Position numbers and translations under genes: made by a program. Below, in pieces: positions 1 to 7,816 of a DNA stretch of 52,904 nt. Position 1 is the stretch's first letter. Every line of letters starts with the position of its first letter. Origin of the DNA: Novosphingobium sp. (GTDB taxonomy: Bacteria > Pseudomonadota > Alphaproteobacteria > Sphingomonadales > Sphingomonadaceae); assembly GCF_025351285.1 (NCBI RefSeq), contig NZ_JANXWG010000098.1, positions 1 through 52,904 on the forward strand. The letters run 5' to 3'. The notes below the pieces were generated by a model, which ran no database searches, had not been told where the DNA came from, and was given only the letters and a program-made list of their open reading frames with translations.

Positions 1-73
1 GCCGCCGCGACAGCCCGCTGCTCAGCGCAATCCGCACCGCCTCACGCTTGAAATCTTCTGTATGCTTCTTCAT
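1..73 (-). CDS. IS3-type transposase OrfA, N-terminal 24 residues only
   Basis: The minus strand from an ATG at 73 reads MKKHTEDFKREAVRIAL and continues to the window edge as SSGLSRR. This is the start of a helix-turn-helix transposase of the IS3/IS911 OrfA kind (HTH_Tnp_1), the subunit that binds the element ends. An AAGGAG ribosome binding site lies about 10 nt upstream. The rest of the gene and any OrfB are outside the window, so intactness cannot be judged. The family call rests on only 24 residues. Confidence 0.7.
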   Translation of the reverse strand, partial: MKKHTEDFKREAVRIALSSGLSRR

Positions 74-138
74 CTCATCGGTCTCCTTGATCGAGTGTTA
101 AACTCTCAAGTGACCGGCGCAAAACCGTTACAAGTCCA
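1..138 (-). mobile_element. Left end of an IS3-like insertion sequence
   Basis: The DUF3489 reading frame on the minus strand matches its family up to TRWL and then diverges to a stop. The divergence begins where the minus strand reads TGGACTTG (138 down to 131). IS3-family elements usually begin with TG, and about 65 nt later the OrfA start follows. I infer that the element end is near 138. The other end, the terminal inverted repeat and the target duplication lie outside the window, so the exact boundary is uncertain. Confidence 0.45.
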
Positions 139-385
139 GCCAGCGTGTCAGTGTGACGAGGTCATCGAGGCTTGCCCCTTCGGTGCGCTGGAGCAGCGCA
201 AGCACTTGGGCCGCCTTGGTCGTGCGGGCCTCGCCGCTAGAATCACTAGCGGAGGCCTTGTTGGAACCTGCAACGCCATCGCCAGCCGCTGCGGGGGCGA
301 TCGTTCCGGGCAAAGTCGATGCATAAACCTCACGGGCCATGCGGCGGGCGCGGCGCGCAGGCTGGATCGTGGTGGTATCGGTCAT
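128..385 (-). pseudogene. DUF3489 protein, 3' end cut off by the IS
   Basis: The frame starts at ATG 385 (GGAG about 8 nt upstream, opening MTDTTTIQPARRARRMAREV). It has a low-complexity Ala/Ser linker and then KAAQVLALLQRTEGASLDDL, the start of the DUF3489 domain. That domain normally continues with a TGWLPHTTRAAL-like segment that completes a winged-helix-like fold. Here the frame reads TRWLDL and stops at 128, at the proposed insertion-sequence border. The product would be 85 residues and lack most of the domain. The native role of DUF3489 proteins is not established. Confidence 0.65.
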
Positions 386-597
386 GAGGTGGTCTCCGGT
401 TGCGGAGCAGCGCGATGCTGCTCCCACCACCCACGGCCCCGCCGGTTGACCGGTCGGGGCGGTCACCGATCTCAAAGACCCGTGCGACTCACGCAAACAC
501 AGATGCTCGATGCAGCGTCAAAGTCGAATGGTATCTGACGGTTAGTGCGACAAAGCTGGACCTAGACTTGGTGGCAAACCAGAGCACTGGTTGCGGT

Positions 598-948
598 ATG
601 GATGACGCCGCCGACGGCCAGGACATTGTCGACCTGCTCGCAACGCGCATAGGCATGATCATGGAGGATCCCAGCGTGGTCGCGCCAACCATTGCTCCCC
701 GCCACGACTCTGCGCGCGACGAGGCGATCGATGATCTCGAGCATGCCGCACGGCAAATCACGGCGCTCGTTGGGGCGATCCGGGCAACCTCGACATCGTC
801 GCGCAGCCCGCCCGGTGATCCTTGCACGCTTGGCCGGACGCGACCTGGCGTTCGAACGATACCGCCGGATGGTGCGCTACCGCCGCACGCCGAAGGATCT
901 CGATCGCAATCTCGACACATGGGACGAGAGCTTTCGGACGATTGGTGA
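598..948 (+). CDS. Small acidic protein of unknown function, C-terminal part probably artefactual
   Basis: From ATG 598 the frame reads MDDAADGQDIVDLLATRIG and then MIMEDPSVVAPTI, followed by a helical stretch ending ITALVGAIRA. I recall short alphaproteobacterial proteins with a similar RIGMIMEDxS core but know no function for them. After about residue 70 (near 810) the frame turns Ser/Pro/Arg-rich while the overlapping frame becomes recognisable S41 peptidase. The natural C-terminus was therefore probably lost in a junction near 812. There is no strong ribosome binding site. Confidence 0.4.
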   Translation: MDDAADGQDIVDLLATRIGMIMEDPSVVAPTIAPRHDSARDEAIDDLEHAARQITALVGAIRATSTSSRSPPGDPCTLGRTRPGVRTIPPDGALPPHAEGSRSQSRHMGRELSDDW

Positions 949-1357
949 GAATGCAACCGATGTTGGCAATGGCTTCTACGAACTGCCGAGCGGCGATAAC
1001 GACACAATCGCAGCTGTCGGACCAAAACTCGACCTGCCCGTGGCGGCACTGATCGGGCCGGTCTGTAGTTCGGCGATCTTTTCTTTCGCGCAGCGCGCAA
1101 AGGAATCGGGGCTGGTCCGACTGTTCGGCGAGACGAGCGGTGGCAACCTTCGCGGCATCAACGGCAATGGGTTTTTCTTTGTCCGTTTGCCGGCGAGCGG
1201 GCTCGAGTTCGACATGCCGATCGTCGGCAATTTCCGGAGGTGGCCACAGCCCGACCGAGGCGTCCTGCCCGACGTTATGGTGAAACCGACCGCGCAGGAT
1301 TTCGCTGCCGGTCGGGACGCGGCGATGGAAATGGCGGTTCGATCCATCCGAAGCTGA
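815..1357 (+). pseudogene. S41-family peptidase, C-terminal remnant
   Basis: This frame matches the C-terminal half of secreted S41 (C-terminal processing protease-like) peptidases. It contains VILARLAGRDLAFERYRR, RTPKDLDRNLDTWDESF, the GPVCSSAIFSFA segment around the nucleophile serine, and ETSGGNLRGINGNGFFFVRL, and ends PDRGVLPDVMVKPTA near the C-terminus. The upstream domain, including the usual DLRGNEGG-like strand, is missing. The frame before about 815 has no resemblance to the family and no credible start, so the gene is 5'-truncated. About 180 residues remain of a family that usually exceeds 400. Confidence 0.6.
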
Positions 1358-1723
1358 GCGCTTGCCAGACTTTGGCAGCCTCGAGTGCAATTCTGGAATT
1401 GGATGAATGACTGGCAGCTATTGCCGACTTCGCTGTGGCTCCCGAACGTCTGCTCTCGCGGCGATCTGGTGGCAAACCATGCCTATCGTGACGATAGGAG
1501 AATCGTTCGCGGAGCAAGGGGATTCGTCAAAATCTCAACATTACTCGGCAGGGTACCAAAGTCGGCAGGACCTCTTATTCGACGTTCCCCATACCCGCAA
1601 GTGGCTTTTCCGGGTCGAACTTCTAATCGGCACCGATCCGGTCGATCCACTGGCGGTTGGGATCGCGCATCCCCATATCGTTCCGGGTTGAGGCAGGCGC
1701 AAACTGCCGGGGTAAGCAGCATC
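1358..1723. other. Intergenic stretch without a supported gene
   Basis: About 366 nt separate the S41 remnant from the DUF4337 gene. Short open frames exist on both strands but their translations have unnatural composition and no family resemblance. No tRNA-like fold or convincing terminator was seen. It fits the decayed character of the surrounding 3 kb. Confidence 0.5.
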
Positions 1724-2281
1724 ATGGAAATCGAAGTAAGTGCTGAGGCAAAGGACAAGCGGCTAAACCGACTGGTGGCGATCACGGTGGTGGCGCTTTC
1801 GGTGTTCACCGGCTTATGCGGGATCAAGGACGGCAACATTGTCCAGAACATGCAGCAAGCGCAGGTCACCTCCATAGATCGTTGGAACGAATATCAGGCC
1901 ACCCGAACTAAACTTCACCTTGCGCAATCGAGCCGCGAGCAGATCGCGCTGCTGGCGCCGGATCTAGCCAAGGCCGCGCCAACCCTCGTCAAGCTCGACG
2001 CCGAGATCGCCAAGTACACCACCGAGGCGCCGAGGCTGGCCAAGGAAGCCAAAGAGCAGTCATCTGCCTATGACGAATTCAACCGCCACGACGACCAGTT
2101 CGATGCCGCCGATGCTGCGCTAACAACTGCGATCTCGATCGCCGCGGTGGCCGCTCTGGTTGAAAGCCTGCCGCTACTCGGTCTGGCGTGGTTGTTCGGG
2201 GCGTTTGGCCTCGTCATGGGCACGGCCGGATTCCTTGGATTGGGCCTACACCCCGACATTTTAGCGCGACTTCTAGGGTGA
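1724..2281 (+). CDS. DUF4337 membrane protein
   Basis: The product has 185 residues. The N-terminus MEIEVSAEAKDKRLNRLVAI leads into a membrane helix at about 17-37. The conserved CGIKDGNIVQNMQQAQ segment follows, then a long charged helical region (about 55-130) and a C-terminal pair of hydrophobic helices (about 135-182). This layout and the IKDGNIVQ motif are typical of DUF4337 proteins, whose function is unknown. ATG 1724 is chosen because the family similarity begins exactly there, although the Shine-Dalgarno (GGGG about 12 nt upstream) is weak. The gene appears intact, unlike its neighbours. Confidence 0.85.
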   Translation: MEIEVSAEAKDKRLNRLVAITVVALSVFTGLCGIKDGNIVQNMQQAQVTSIDRWNEYQATRTKLHLAQSSREQIALLAPDLAKAAPTLVKLDAEIAKYTTEAPRLAKEAKEQSSAYDEFNRHDDQFDAADAALTTAISIAAVAALVESLPLLGLAWLFGAFGLVMGTAGFLGLGLHPDILARLLG

Positions 2282-2493
2282 AGATTTTCGGCGAAAAGCT
2301 TGTCATTGGGTGGCTTCATGTTGCGTTATCGATGGAGCGGAAGCTAGAGATGGTACCTTGGCCTGGATCTCGATGATGCCCTGACATTGTCGGAAAGAAC
2401 TGAAATTTAAACCTTTGCTGGCCCTAATCCAACGGTTATGCGTCACTGGCGTGCGGTAATGTTCGGCATTTCTGGCCCTCTGTCTCGTCGGCC

Positions 2494-2984
2494 TCAAGAA
2501 TCTGCCGGCTCGATGGAAAAGTCGACCATGATCTCGTCGGAGATGCCTTCGAGCGCTTCTCGCACGGATTGATCTGAAACTGTCGTAGGGACCAGCATCT
2601 TCACCTTTGCGCGGAAGAGCGGTGCGCCCGACAACGCACTCGCCTCGATCGTAGTCGTCAGTTCTTCGATATTGACGTCCAGCGCGGCGAGCACGGCTGT
2701 GGCTTCGTGGACGATGCCCGGGCGATCTGGCCCAACGATGTCGAGCCCCACTGGCTCCCCTTCCCGCTCGTCGACGTCGGTGACTTCTACACGCTCCAAC
2801 TTCAGGCCAATCGCGTCAATCCTTTGGGCGGCGTCCCCTAATTCATCAAGGCGGCTCTCGGGCAATTCGACGAGGACCGAGCCGACATACCGGCCACCGA
2901 GCCTCGACAAGTGGCTTTCCAGCCAATTCCCACCGCCTGCGTGAACAGCTTCGGCAATGGCCCGCGTGAGCCCCGGTCGGTCAC
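2494..2984 (-). pseudogene. ACT-domain regulator (GcvR-like), start codon lost
   Basis: The frame encodes two ACT domains: an N-terminal one (DRPGLTRAIAEAVHAGGGNW, then LESHLSRLGGRYVGSVLVEL) and a second with DIVGPDRPGIVHEATAVLAA. This matches the small two-ACT family that includes the glycine cleavage repressor GcvR, which binds amino acids and regulatory partners. Upstream of CDRPG the frame reads GNRGRST and a run of Ala/Ser/Arg to a TAG at 3040, with no ATG, GTG or TTG. The usual first 10-12 residues are therefore missing. A TTG at 2910 could start a shortened protein lacking half of ACT domain 1. Confidence 0.65.
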
Positions 2985-3295
2985 ATGTCGACCGACCTCG
3001 ATTTCCCCGTACCGGTTGGCTCGCGCTTGCGCGGGCCCTCTATGCCTTCGTCAACCACGGTTCAAACCCGGGGTCTGCTGACCACGCTCACGGGTAGGTT
3101 GACCGATGTCGAGCTTGAGAACGAACGCGGCAGCAACGGGTTGTGCTATTTGTTCGGCACCAGACCGGCGGCAAGACATTCGCAGTCGGCGTCGATGCCG
3201 CACCCGAAAGGCAGGCCAAAGGTCGCAACCCCGATCGAACCAAGCCTATGCCGGGACGTAGCGCAGGCCTCTTCCCGGCAGCGCTGTGGCCGCGC
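2985..3295. other. Intergenic stretch at a rearrangement edge
   Basis: This 311-nt stretch lies between the truncated ACT gene and the RraA-family gene. Neither strand encodes anything I recognise. It probably contains the breakpoint that removed the ACT gene's start. A GGTTCAAACC string at 3059-3068 resembles a tRNA T-loop, but no tRNA can be folded around it. Confidence 0.5.
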
Positions 3296-3772
3296 CTATT
3301 TCGGTGCGGCGAGGAGCAAAATGCCGTCCTCGTCAGCATAGAGCCGGTCGCCGGGCCGCACCTCGACACCCGCGATCGCCAATGGAACGCCCACCTGGCC
3401 TTCGCCCAGCCGGATCGACTTGCGCGGCGTGGTTCTAAGCGCCTTGATGCCGATGTCGAGCGTCTTAAGCACTGCAGAATCGCGGACACTTCCGTAGATG
3501 ACGAAGCCAGCCCAGCCCGATGCGATGGCTTGCGTCGCGATCATGTCACCCAGCAACGCCGCGTGCCGACTGCCGCCGCCGTCGACCACCAGCACCCGGC
3601 CACGGCCCGGCGTCGACGCCAGTTCCTTGATCCGGCTATTGTCCTCGAAGCACTTCACGGTTTCGACTTCGCCGGCAAAGCGGGTACGTCCGCCAAAATC
3701 GCGAAACGACCAGCCGAGAACCCGCGCGGCGTCGCCATGCTCGTCGTAGAGATCGCACGTCGTGAAGCTCAT
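3296..3772 (-). CDS. RraA-family protein, possible class II aldolase/oxaloacetate decarboxylase
   Basis: 158 residues, the length of classical RraA. FGGRTRFAGEVETVKCFEDN and GRGRVLVVDGGGSRHAALLG are very close to E. coli RraA, which inhibits RNase E. Unlike E. coli RraA, which as I recall reads VRQ at this point, this protein has GSVRD and so completes a D-X20-R-D pattern (D76, R97, D98). That pattern binds Mg2+ in HMG/CHA aldolase and oxaloacetate decarboxylase members. Enzyme activity on a 4-carboxy-4-hydroxy-2-oxo acid or oxaloacetate is thus as likely as RNase control. ATG 3772 overlaps the methyltransferase stop (ATGA), implying translational coupling. It is the last gene of the TonB receptor operon. 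Confidence 0.85.
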   Translation of the reverse strand: MSFTTCDLYDEHGDAARVLGWSFRDFGGRTRFAGEVETVKCFEDNSRIKELASTPGRGRVLVVDGGGSRHAALLGDMIATQAIASGWAGFVIYGSVRDSAVLKTLDIGIKALRTTPRKSIRLGEGQVGVPLAIAGVEVRPGDRLYADEDGILLLAAPK

Positions 3773-4575
3773 GGAACCCGCCGCGCCGTGTACAAGGCGC
3801 TGAGCACGACATTGGGAGCGCTGCCGGCGAAATCGTGCTCGACCAGATGCGCGATCGCATCGAGCAACGTGTTCCGCTGGTCTTGGGGCAAGGCCCGGAC
3901 ATAGGAATAGCTGGCATAGAGCGCGCGCGCTTCGGTGGCGTCCAACCGGCGTTCGCGGCGAAATAGGGTGTGGCGGATGTCGACGAAGCCGGCGTTGCGC
4001 AGCGCCTCCTCGTGCAGCGCGCGATTGAGCGAGTAATGCCCGTCCGGCCCTTCGGACGGAGGCAGCGCGATCCCCTCGATCAGCGGTGAAATGGCCTGGG
4101 CCAGCGTGTCGCCATGCCCCGGATTGCGATAGGCATTCCACCACATTGCCCAGACGCCGCCCGGCTTCAGCAACTGGCTGACGCGGGCGAGCGCCGCGGC
4201 TGGCTCCATCCAATGGAAGGCCGCAGCGCACACGATCAGGTCGAATGGCCCCTCGAGGGATTCTTCGGGAAACGGCGCATTGACGAGCGTCAGCCGCGGG
4301 TCGGTGATTTGGTCGGCGATATAATCGATCAGTGCCGCATCGGGCTCAACGACGACCAGCTCGGCGGGTGCGCGTTCCAGCAGCGATCGCGTGGCAATGC
4401 CGGTGCCGGCGCCGATTTCGAGTACCCGCGGGTTTGCCGGCACATCGGCAAACACCAGATCGAACAGCGGTTCGGGATAGCCGATGCGGCCGGCCTGGTA
4501 GCCAGCCGCATCGCTTCCGAAAGCTGAACGCCCCGCCGATCGCGGGAGCAAAACATCCGCTGGACGTTCAGCCAT
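3769..4575 (-). CDS. Class I SAM-dependent methyltransferase
   Basis: 268 residues. Motif I is VLEIGAGTGIATRSL at 51-65, followed by an acidic motif II VVVEPDA, LIVCAAAFHWMEP (motif IV region) and LLKPGGVWAMWW. These are features of small-molecule methyltransferases in the UbiE/trans-aconitate methyltransferase-like group. It starts 12 nt after the TonB receptor stop and overlaps the RraA-family gene by 4 nt, so the three genes form one unit. Next to citrate-type transport genes, a carboxylic-acid O-methyltransferase role is attractive, but the substrate cannot be read from the sequence. Confidence 0.85.
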   Translation of the reverse strand: MAERPADVLLPRSAGRSAFGSDAAGYQAGRIGYPEPLFDLVFADVPANPRVLEIGAGTGIATRSLLERAPAELVVVEPDAALIDYIADQITDPRLTLVNAPFPEESLEGPFDLIVCAAAFHWMEPAAALARVSQLLKPGGVWAMWWNAYRNPGHGDTLAQAISPLIEGIALPPSEGPDGHYSLNRALHEEALRNAGFVDIRHTLFRRERRLDATEARALYASYSYVRALPQDQRNTLLDAIAHLVEHDFAGSAPNVVLSALYTARRVP

Positions 4576-4587
4576 CGATACCTTCCT

Positions 4588-7500
4588 TCAGAACTTGACC
4601 TTCCCCGAGACGAACCATGTACGCCCGATAATGTCGTACAAGGCCGAATCGGTGCGCAGAGCGGCCGAATTGACATAGGGCGGAGCTTTGTCGCCAAGGT
4701 TGGTGACGCCGGCGCCGATCGAGAAGTGATCGTTGAAGGCATAGTGGGCGTCGAGGTCGAAGTAGCTGTAAGCGGATACGCCTGGCGTGGTCGCCGCTGG
4801 ATTTACGACCTGATCGACATGCTTCATGCCGCCGATGTAGCGCCAGCGCACGGTGCCAGAAAAGCCGCCGACCGAGTACGTGACGCCGGTATTCGCCTTC
4901 CACTTGGGGTGCGAAATATCGCCGGTGCCCGGATCGTAGCCGATGCTGCCGGCGTAGTTGAGCGTCGGCGAGCCGAGCAGGCCGGCAACCTTGTAGTCCT
5001 TCAGGTACGAAACGATCGAGTTGATCGCGATCTTGCCCGCGCGCGGGGAAGCTCCCAGCGCATCGAGCCCGAAGCGCCAGTTGACCTGCGTGTCGATACC
5101 GCTGACGGTATAAGTGGCAAAGTTGAACAGGCCCTGCTGGCTCGACGTGATCGCGCCACCTGACGGATCACGCTGTATCCGAAGGCAATAGGCATTGGTC
5201 GACGAGTAAGTTGGATTGCTCACGCCATCCGAATTAAAGCAGCGAGGCAGAATATCGGTGAGGTTAAGTGTACCAACCGCATCCGCAATTTTTATGTGAT
5301 AATAATCAACCGAGACCTGAAAATTACGGAACATTGAACTGTTGAAGCTCGGCGCAATAACAACGCCAATGGAGTATGTATTTGCCTTTTCAGGCGTCAG
5401 GGTGGCGTTGCTGCCGGTCGTGCCTTGAACAGAGCTGGAGCCATACGTGTAAGAGCCTATCAGCGCTGAGGGCACTCCTTGTGCGAGACAAAGCGTTTTC
5501 ACTTGCGCGGCGTTTGCACCGTTGCGGTAGCTGCCGTTGATGTCGCAGGGATCGCCCCCAAGCCCCGTAAGTGAAGCATTGTTGATAGGAACCTGGGCAT
5601 TTGTGACGGGGCCAAACAGGTCTTCCAGGCTCGGCGCGCGGATGGCTCGCGAATAGCCGCCACGGAAGCGGATCTGATCCACCGGCGCCCAGCTCAGATC
5701 GGCCTTGAACGTGCTCTGGCCCGAGAACGTGTCATATTTGGAATAGCGGTAGCCGAGATCGAGCGAGAGCTCCTTGGCGAAGGGCTGATCACTGAGCAGC
5801 GGCACCAGCAATTCACCAAAGACCTCTTTGACCTTCTGCCTTCCCGATGCCGCAGAGATCGACCCGAACGGCAATGAGTCACCCGTGATGAACGCGTTGT
5901 CCGGCTGGTAATTGAAGCTGTTCTCGCGATAATCAGCGCCGAGGGCGAAACTCAGTTCGCCGCCGGGAAGCTTGAGCAACGGACCACTGACGGTCGCCTG
6001 GACGACTTTTTGCATCAGCGTGTTGATATTGTGGTCGGTACGGCCAGCATATTGGAGACAAGCAGCGGTGAGCGGGTGGTTCCCCAGCGGGTTCCACGCA
6101 TAGCCTGTACATGTGCCGGCACTGCCGGTGTAATTGGCCGTGCCGTTGAGCAGCGAGGTTATGGCCGAAATGCTGGCATCGCCCGCGGTCGTATTGTCGA
6201 ATTGGGTATGGCCGAGCGAACCGTAAGCGTCCCATTTCAGGCGCGTGCCGGGAATGTCGCCCTTGAAGCCGATGACCCCCTGCCACACGTCATATTTGAA
6301 CGTTTCCACGCGGTTGCCGAAAGGCGTGAGCAGGGCAGTCACTCTCAAGGTGCCGGTCGGCGATGCCGGCTTGCCCGAATTGAGAATGGACAGCAGTGCG
6401 GCGTTACCCTGCACGAACGGGTTGCTCACCGGCAGTTGCAGCGTGAGCGAACCCGATTCCTTGCTCGAACCTGGCCCCGTGACGTCCTTCGCCGACGATT
6501 CCATGAAATTGAACTGGCCGTAAGCCGTGATGTGATCACCCAGCGCGTAGTCGGCATTCGCAAAGACGTTGTACTTGGTCAGCGGCACCTGCACGTCAAA
6601 CAACTGCCCGAGCGCGACCTGAACCTTGTAGCAACGCGGATCGAGATCGCCGTTGCCGATATTGACACCCGGAGCGGTGCCCAGGCCGCGGTAGTTCTGC
6701 ACGCAATTCGGCGCGGCCTTGGTCGTGAAAATCGTCCCGTCGGTATTGACGCCGATCGAGCCATTGTACGTTCCCGAACCGGCGATCGGCGTTGTCCCTG
6801 CATAGCCCGCCAGCACCGCGTTGACGGCAGCGATGGTCGGCGCACCGCCAGCATAGTTGCCGGGGTTGATCATGCCTTCGGGCGGCCGCGCCAGTTCGCG
6901 GGTGTCGGTGAAGAAGGGACGCGTCGAACCCAGGACGGTTGCGCGATCGGAATAACCGAACGCGAGCATGGCATGGCCGCGATCTTCGGCAAAGCTGCCG
7001 CCGATAATGCCGCTGACCTGGTTGGTGGCACCGTCACCCATGGTTGTCGCGCCGTGCTGCACGTCGATTTCAACGCCGCTGAACTTGTGCCTGAGCTTGA
7101 AGTTCACCACGCCCGCGACCGCGTCCGAGCCATATGTCGCCGATGCACCGCCGGTGATCACCTCGACATTTTCGATCAGCGCCGTCGGGATGGTATTGAG
7201 GTCGATCGCCCCGCTGGGGGCCGACGACATCAGCCGCCGGCCGTCGAGCAGCACCAGCGAACGGTTAGGCCCAAGGCCGCGCAAATCGCTGTAGGACTGG
7301 CCGCCCGCGAACGAGAGGCCCCCGCCTTGCACGGTCGGGTTGCTGTTGCTGGCACCCTGACCCGCCGCGAATTGCGGCATCTGCCCCAGCACACCATCGA
7401 GCGAGGGTGAACCCGCAGCGGCGATCGCCGTCGCATCCACAGTGGAAATCGGACTTTCGGACTTGAATTCGCGCCGCGCGATGAGCGAGCCGGTCACCAC

Positions 7501-7668
7501 GATCTCGGCAGCGGCTGCCGGTGCACTTTCCGCGCCCGCCTGCTGCTGATCGGCCGGCTTTGCCGGATCGGCCGGAGCACTTTGCGCCAAAGCTGGATTG
7601 ACGAATCCCGACAGCGCGATCGCGCTTGCGCCGCATGCGAAAACGGCACGACTGATAGCTCGCCTCAT
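4588..7668 (-). CDS. TonB-dependent outer-membrane receptor
   Basis: 1026 residues. A signal peptide (1-28, ending ALA) and an Ala/Pro linker precede a TonB-box-like EIVVTGS at 55-61. The plug domain includes GGQSYSDLRGLGPNRSLVLL and GGASATYGSDAVAGVVNFKL, and a long beta-barrel ends in the terminal aromatic SGKVKF. The protein imports a scarce ligand across the outer membrane using TonB-ExbBD, which are not in the window. ATG 7668 has GGGAGG 7 nt upstream and is preferred to an upstream start at 7752 that lacks a leader. There is no N-terminal FecA-type signalling domain, so regulation is likely by the neighbouring Bug-LuxR protein. The stretch 5230-5460 is clearly lower in GC than the rest. 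Confidence 0.92.
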   Translation of the reverse strand: MRRAISRAVFACGASAIALSGFVNPALAQSAPADPAKPADQQQAGAESAPAAAAEIVVTGSLIARREFKSESPISTVDATAIAAAGSPSLDGVLGQMPQFAAGQGASNSNPTVQGGGLSFAGGQSYSDLRGLGPNRSLVLLDGRRLMSSAPSGAIDLNTIPTALIENVEVITGGASATYGSDAVAGVVNFKLRHKFSGVEIDVQHGATTMGDGATNQVSGIIGGSFAEDRGHAMLAFGYSDRATVLGSTRPFFTDTRELARPPEGMINPGNYAGGAPTIAAVNAVLAGYAGTTPIAGSGTYNGSIGVNTDGTIFTTKAAPNCVQNYRGLGTAPGVNIGNGDLDPRCYKVQVALGQLFDVQVPLTKYNVFANADYALGDHITAYGQFNFMESSAKDVTGPGSSKESGSLTLQLPVSNPFVQGNAALLSILNSGKPASPTGTLRVTALLTPFGNRVETFKYDVWQGVIGFKGDIPGTRLKWDAYGSLGHTQFDNTTAGDASISAITSLLNGTANYTGSAGTCTGYAWNPLGNHPLTAACLQYAGRTDHNINTLMQKVVQATVSGPLLKLPGGELSFALGADYRENSFNYQPDNAFITGDSLPFGSISAASGRQKVKEVFGELLVPLLSDQPFAKELSLDLGYRYSKYDTFSGQSTFKADLSWAPVDQIRFRGGYSRAIRAPSLEDLFGPVTNAQVPINNASLTGLGGDPCDINGSYRNGANAAQVKTLCLAQGVPSALIGSYTYGSSSVQGTTGSNATLTPEKANTYSIGVVIAPSFNSSMFRNFQVSVDYYHIKIADAVGTLNLTDILPRCFNSDGVSNPTYSSTNAYCLRIQRDPSGGAITSSQQGLFNFATYTVSGIDTQVNWRFGLDALGASPRAGKIAINSIVSYLKDYKVAGLLGSPTLNYAGSIGYDPGTGDISHPKWKANTGVTYSVGGFSGTVRWRYIGGMKHVDQVVNPAATTPGVSAYSYFDLDAHYAFNDHFSIGAGVTNLGDKAPPYVNSAALRTDSALYDIIGRTWFVSGKVKF

Positions 7669-7681
7669 GGTTCCTCCCGAT

Positions 7682-7718
7682 GGACCTTTGCGGTCCTTGA
7701 CGATGGTCAAGATTGACC
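7682..7718 (-). promoter_or_regulatory. Overlapping inverted repeats in the TonB receptor leader
   Basis: Just upstream of the receptor ribosome binding site, the DNA holds GGACC-N5-GGTCC (7682-7696), CTTGAC-N4-GTCAAG (7696-7711) and GGTCAAGATTGACC (7705-7718), sharing arms. TTGAC half-sites alternate in orientation. This could be an operator for the LuxR-type HTH protein encoded immediately upstream, or alternative RNA hairpins in the leader. No promoter boxes were assigned. Confidence 0.4.
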
Positions 7719-7816
7719 TCGTGAACTTGCGAGGGTGGCGATGGGTCAGCAATCCGTCATATGTCGCACGCTGGAAATTCGGGCGATTCCATCTCCGGCG
7801 AATGGCGGATAGGACG

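Noticed and set aside
569..1479. 13-nt direct repeat TGGTGGCAAACCA at 569-581 and 1467-1479 flanking the S41 remnant
   Set aside because: About twenty 13-nt repeats are expected by chance in a window of this size, and no element structure accompanies it.
1407..1691. 94-codon open frame between the S41 remnant and the DUF4337 gene
   Set aside because: Composition is unlike real proteins of this genome, there is no ribosome binding site and no family resemblance.
3059..3068. GGTTCAAACC resembling a tRNA T-loop
   Set aside because: No acceptor, D or anticodon arm can be formed around it, and the flanks do not pair.
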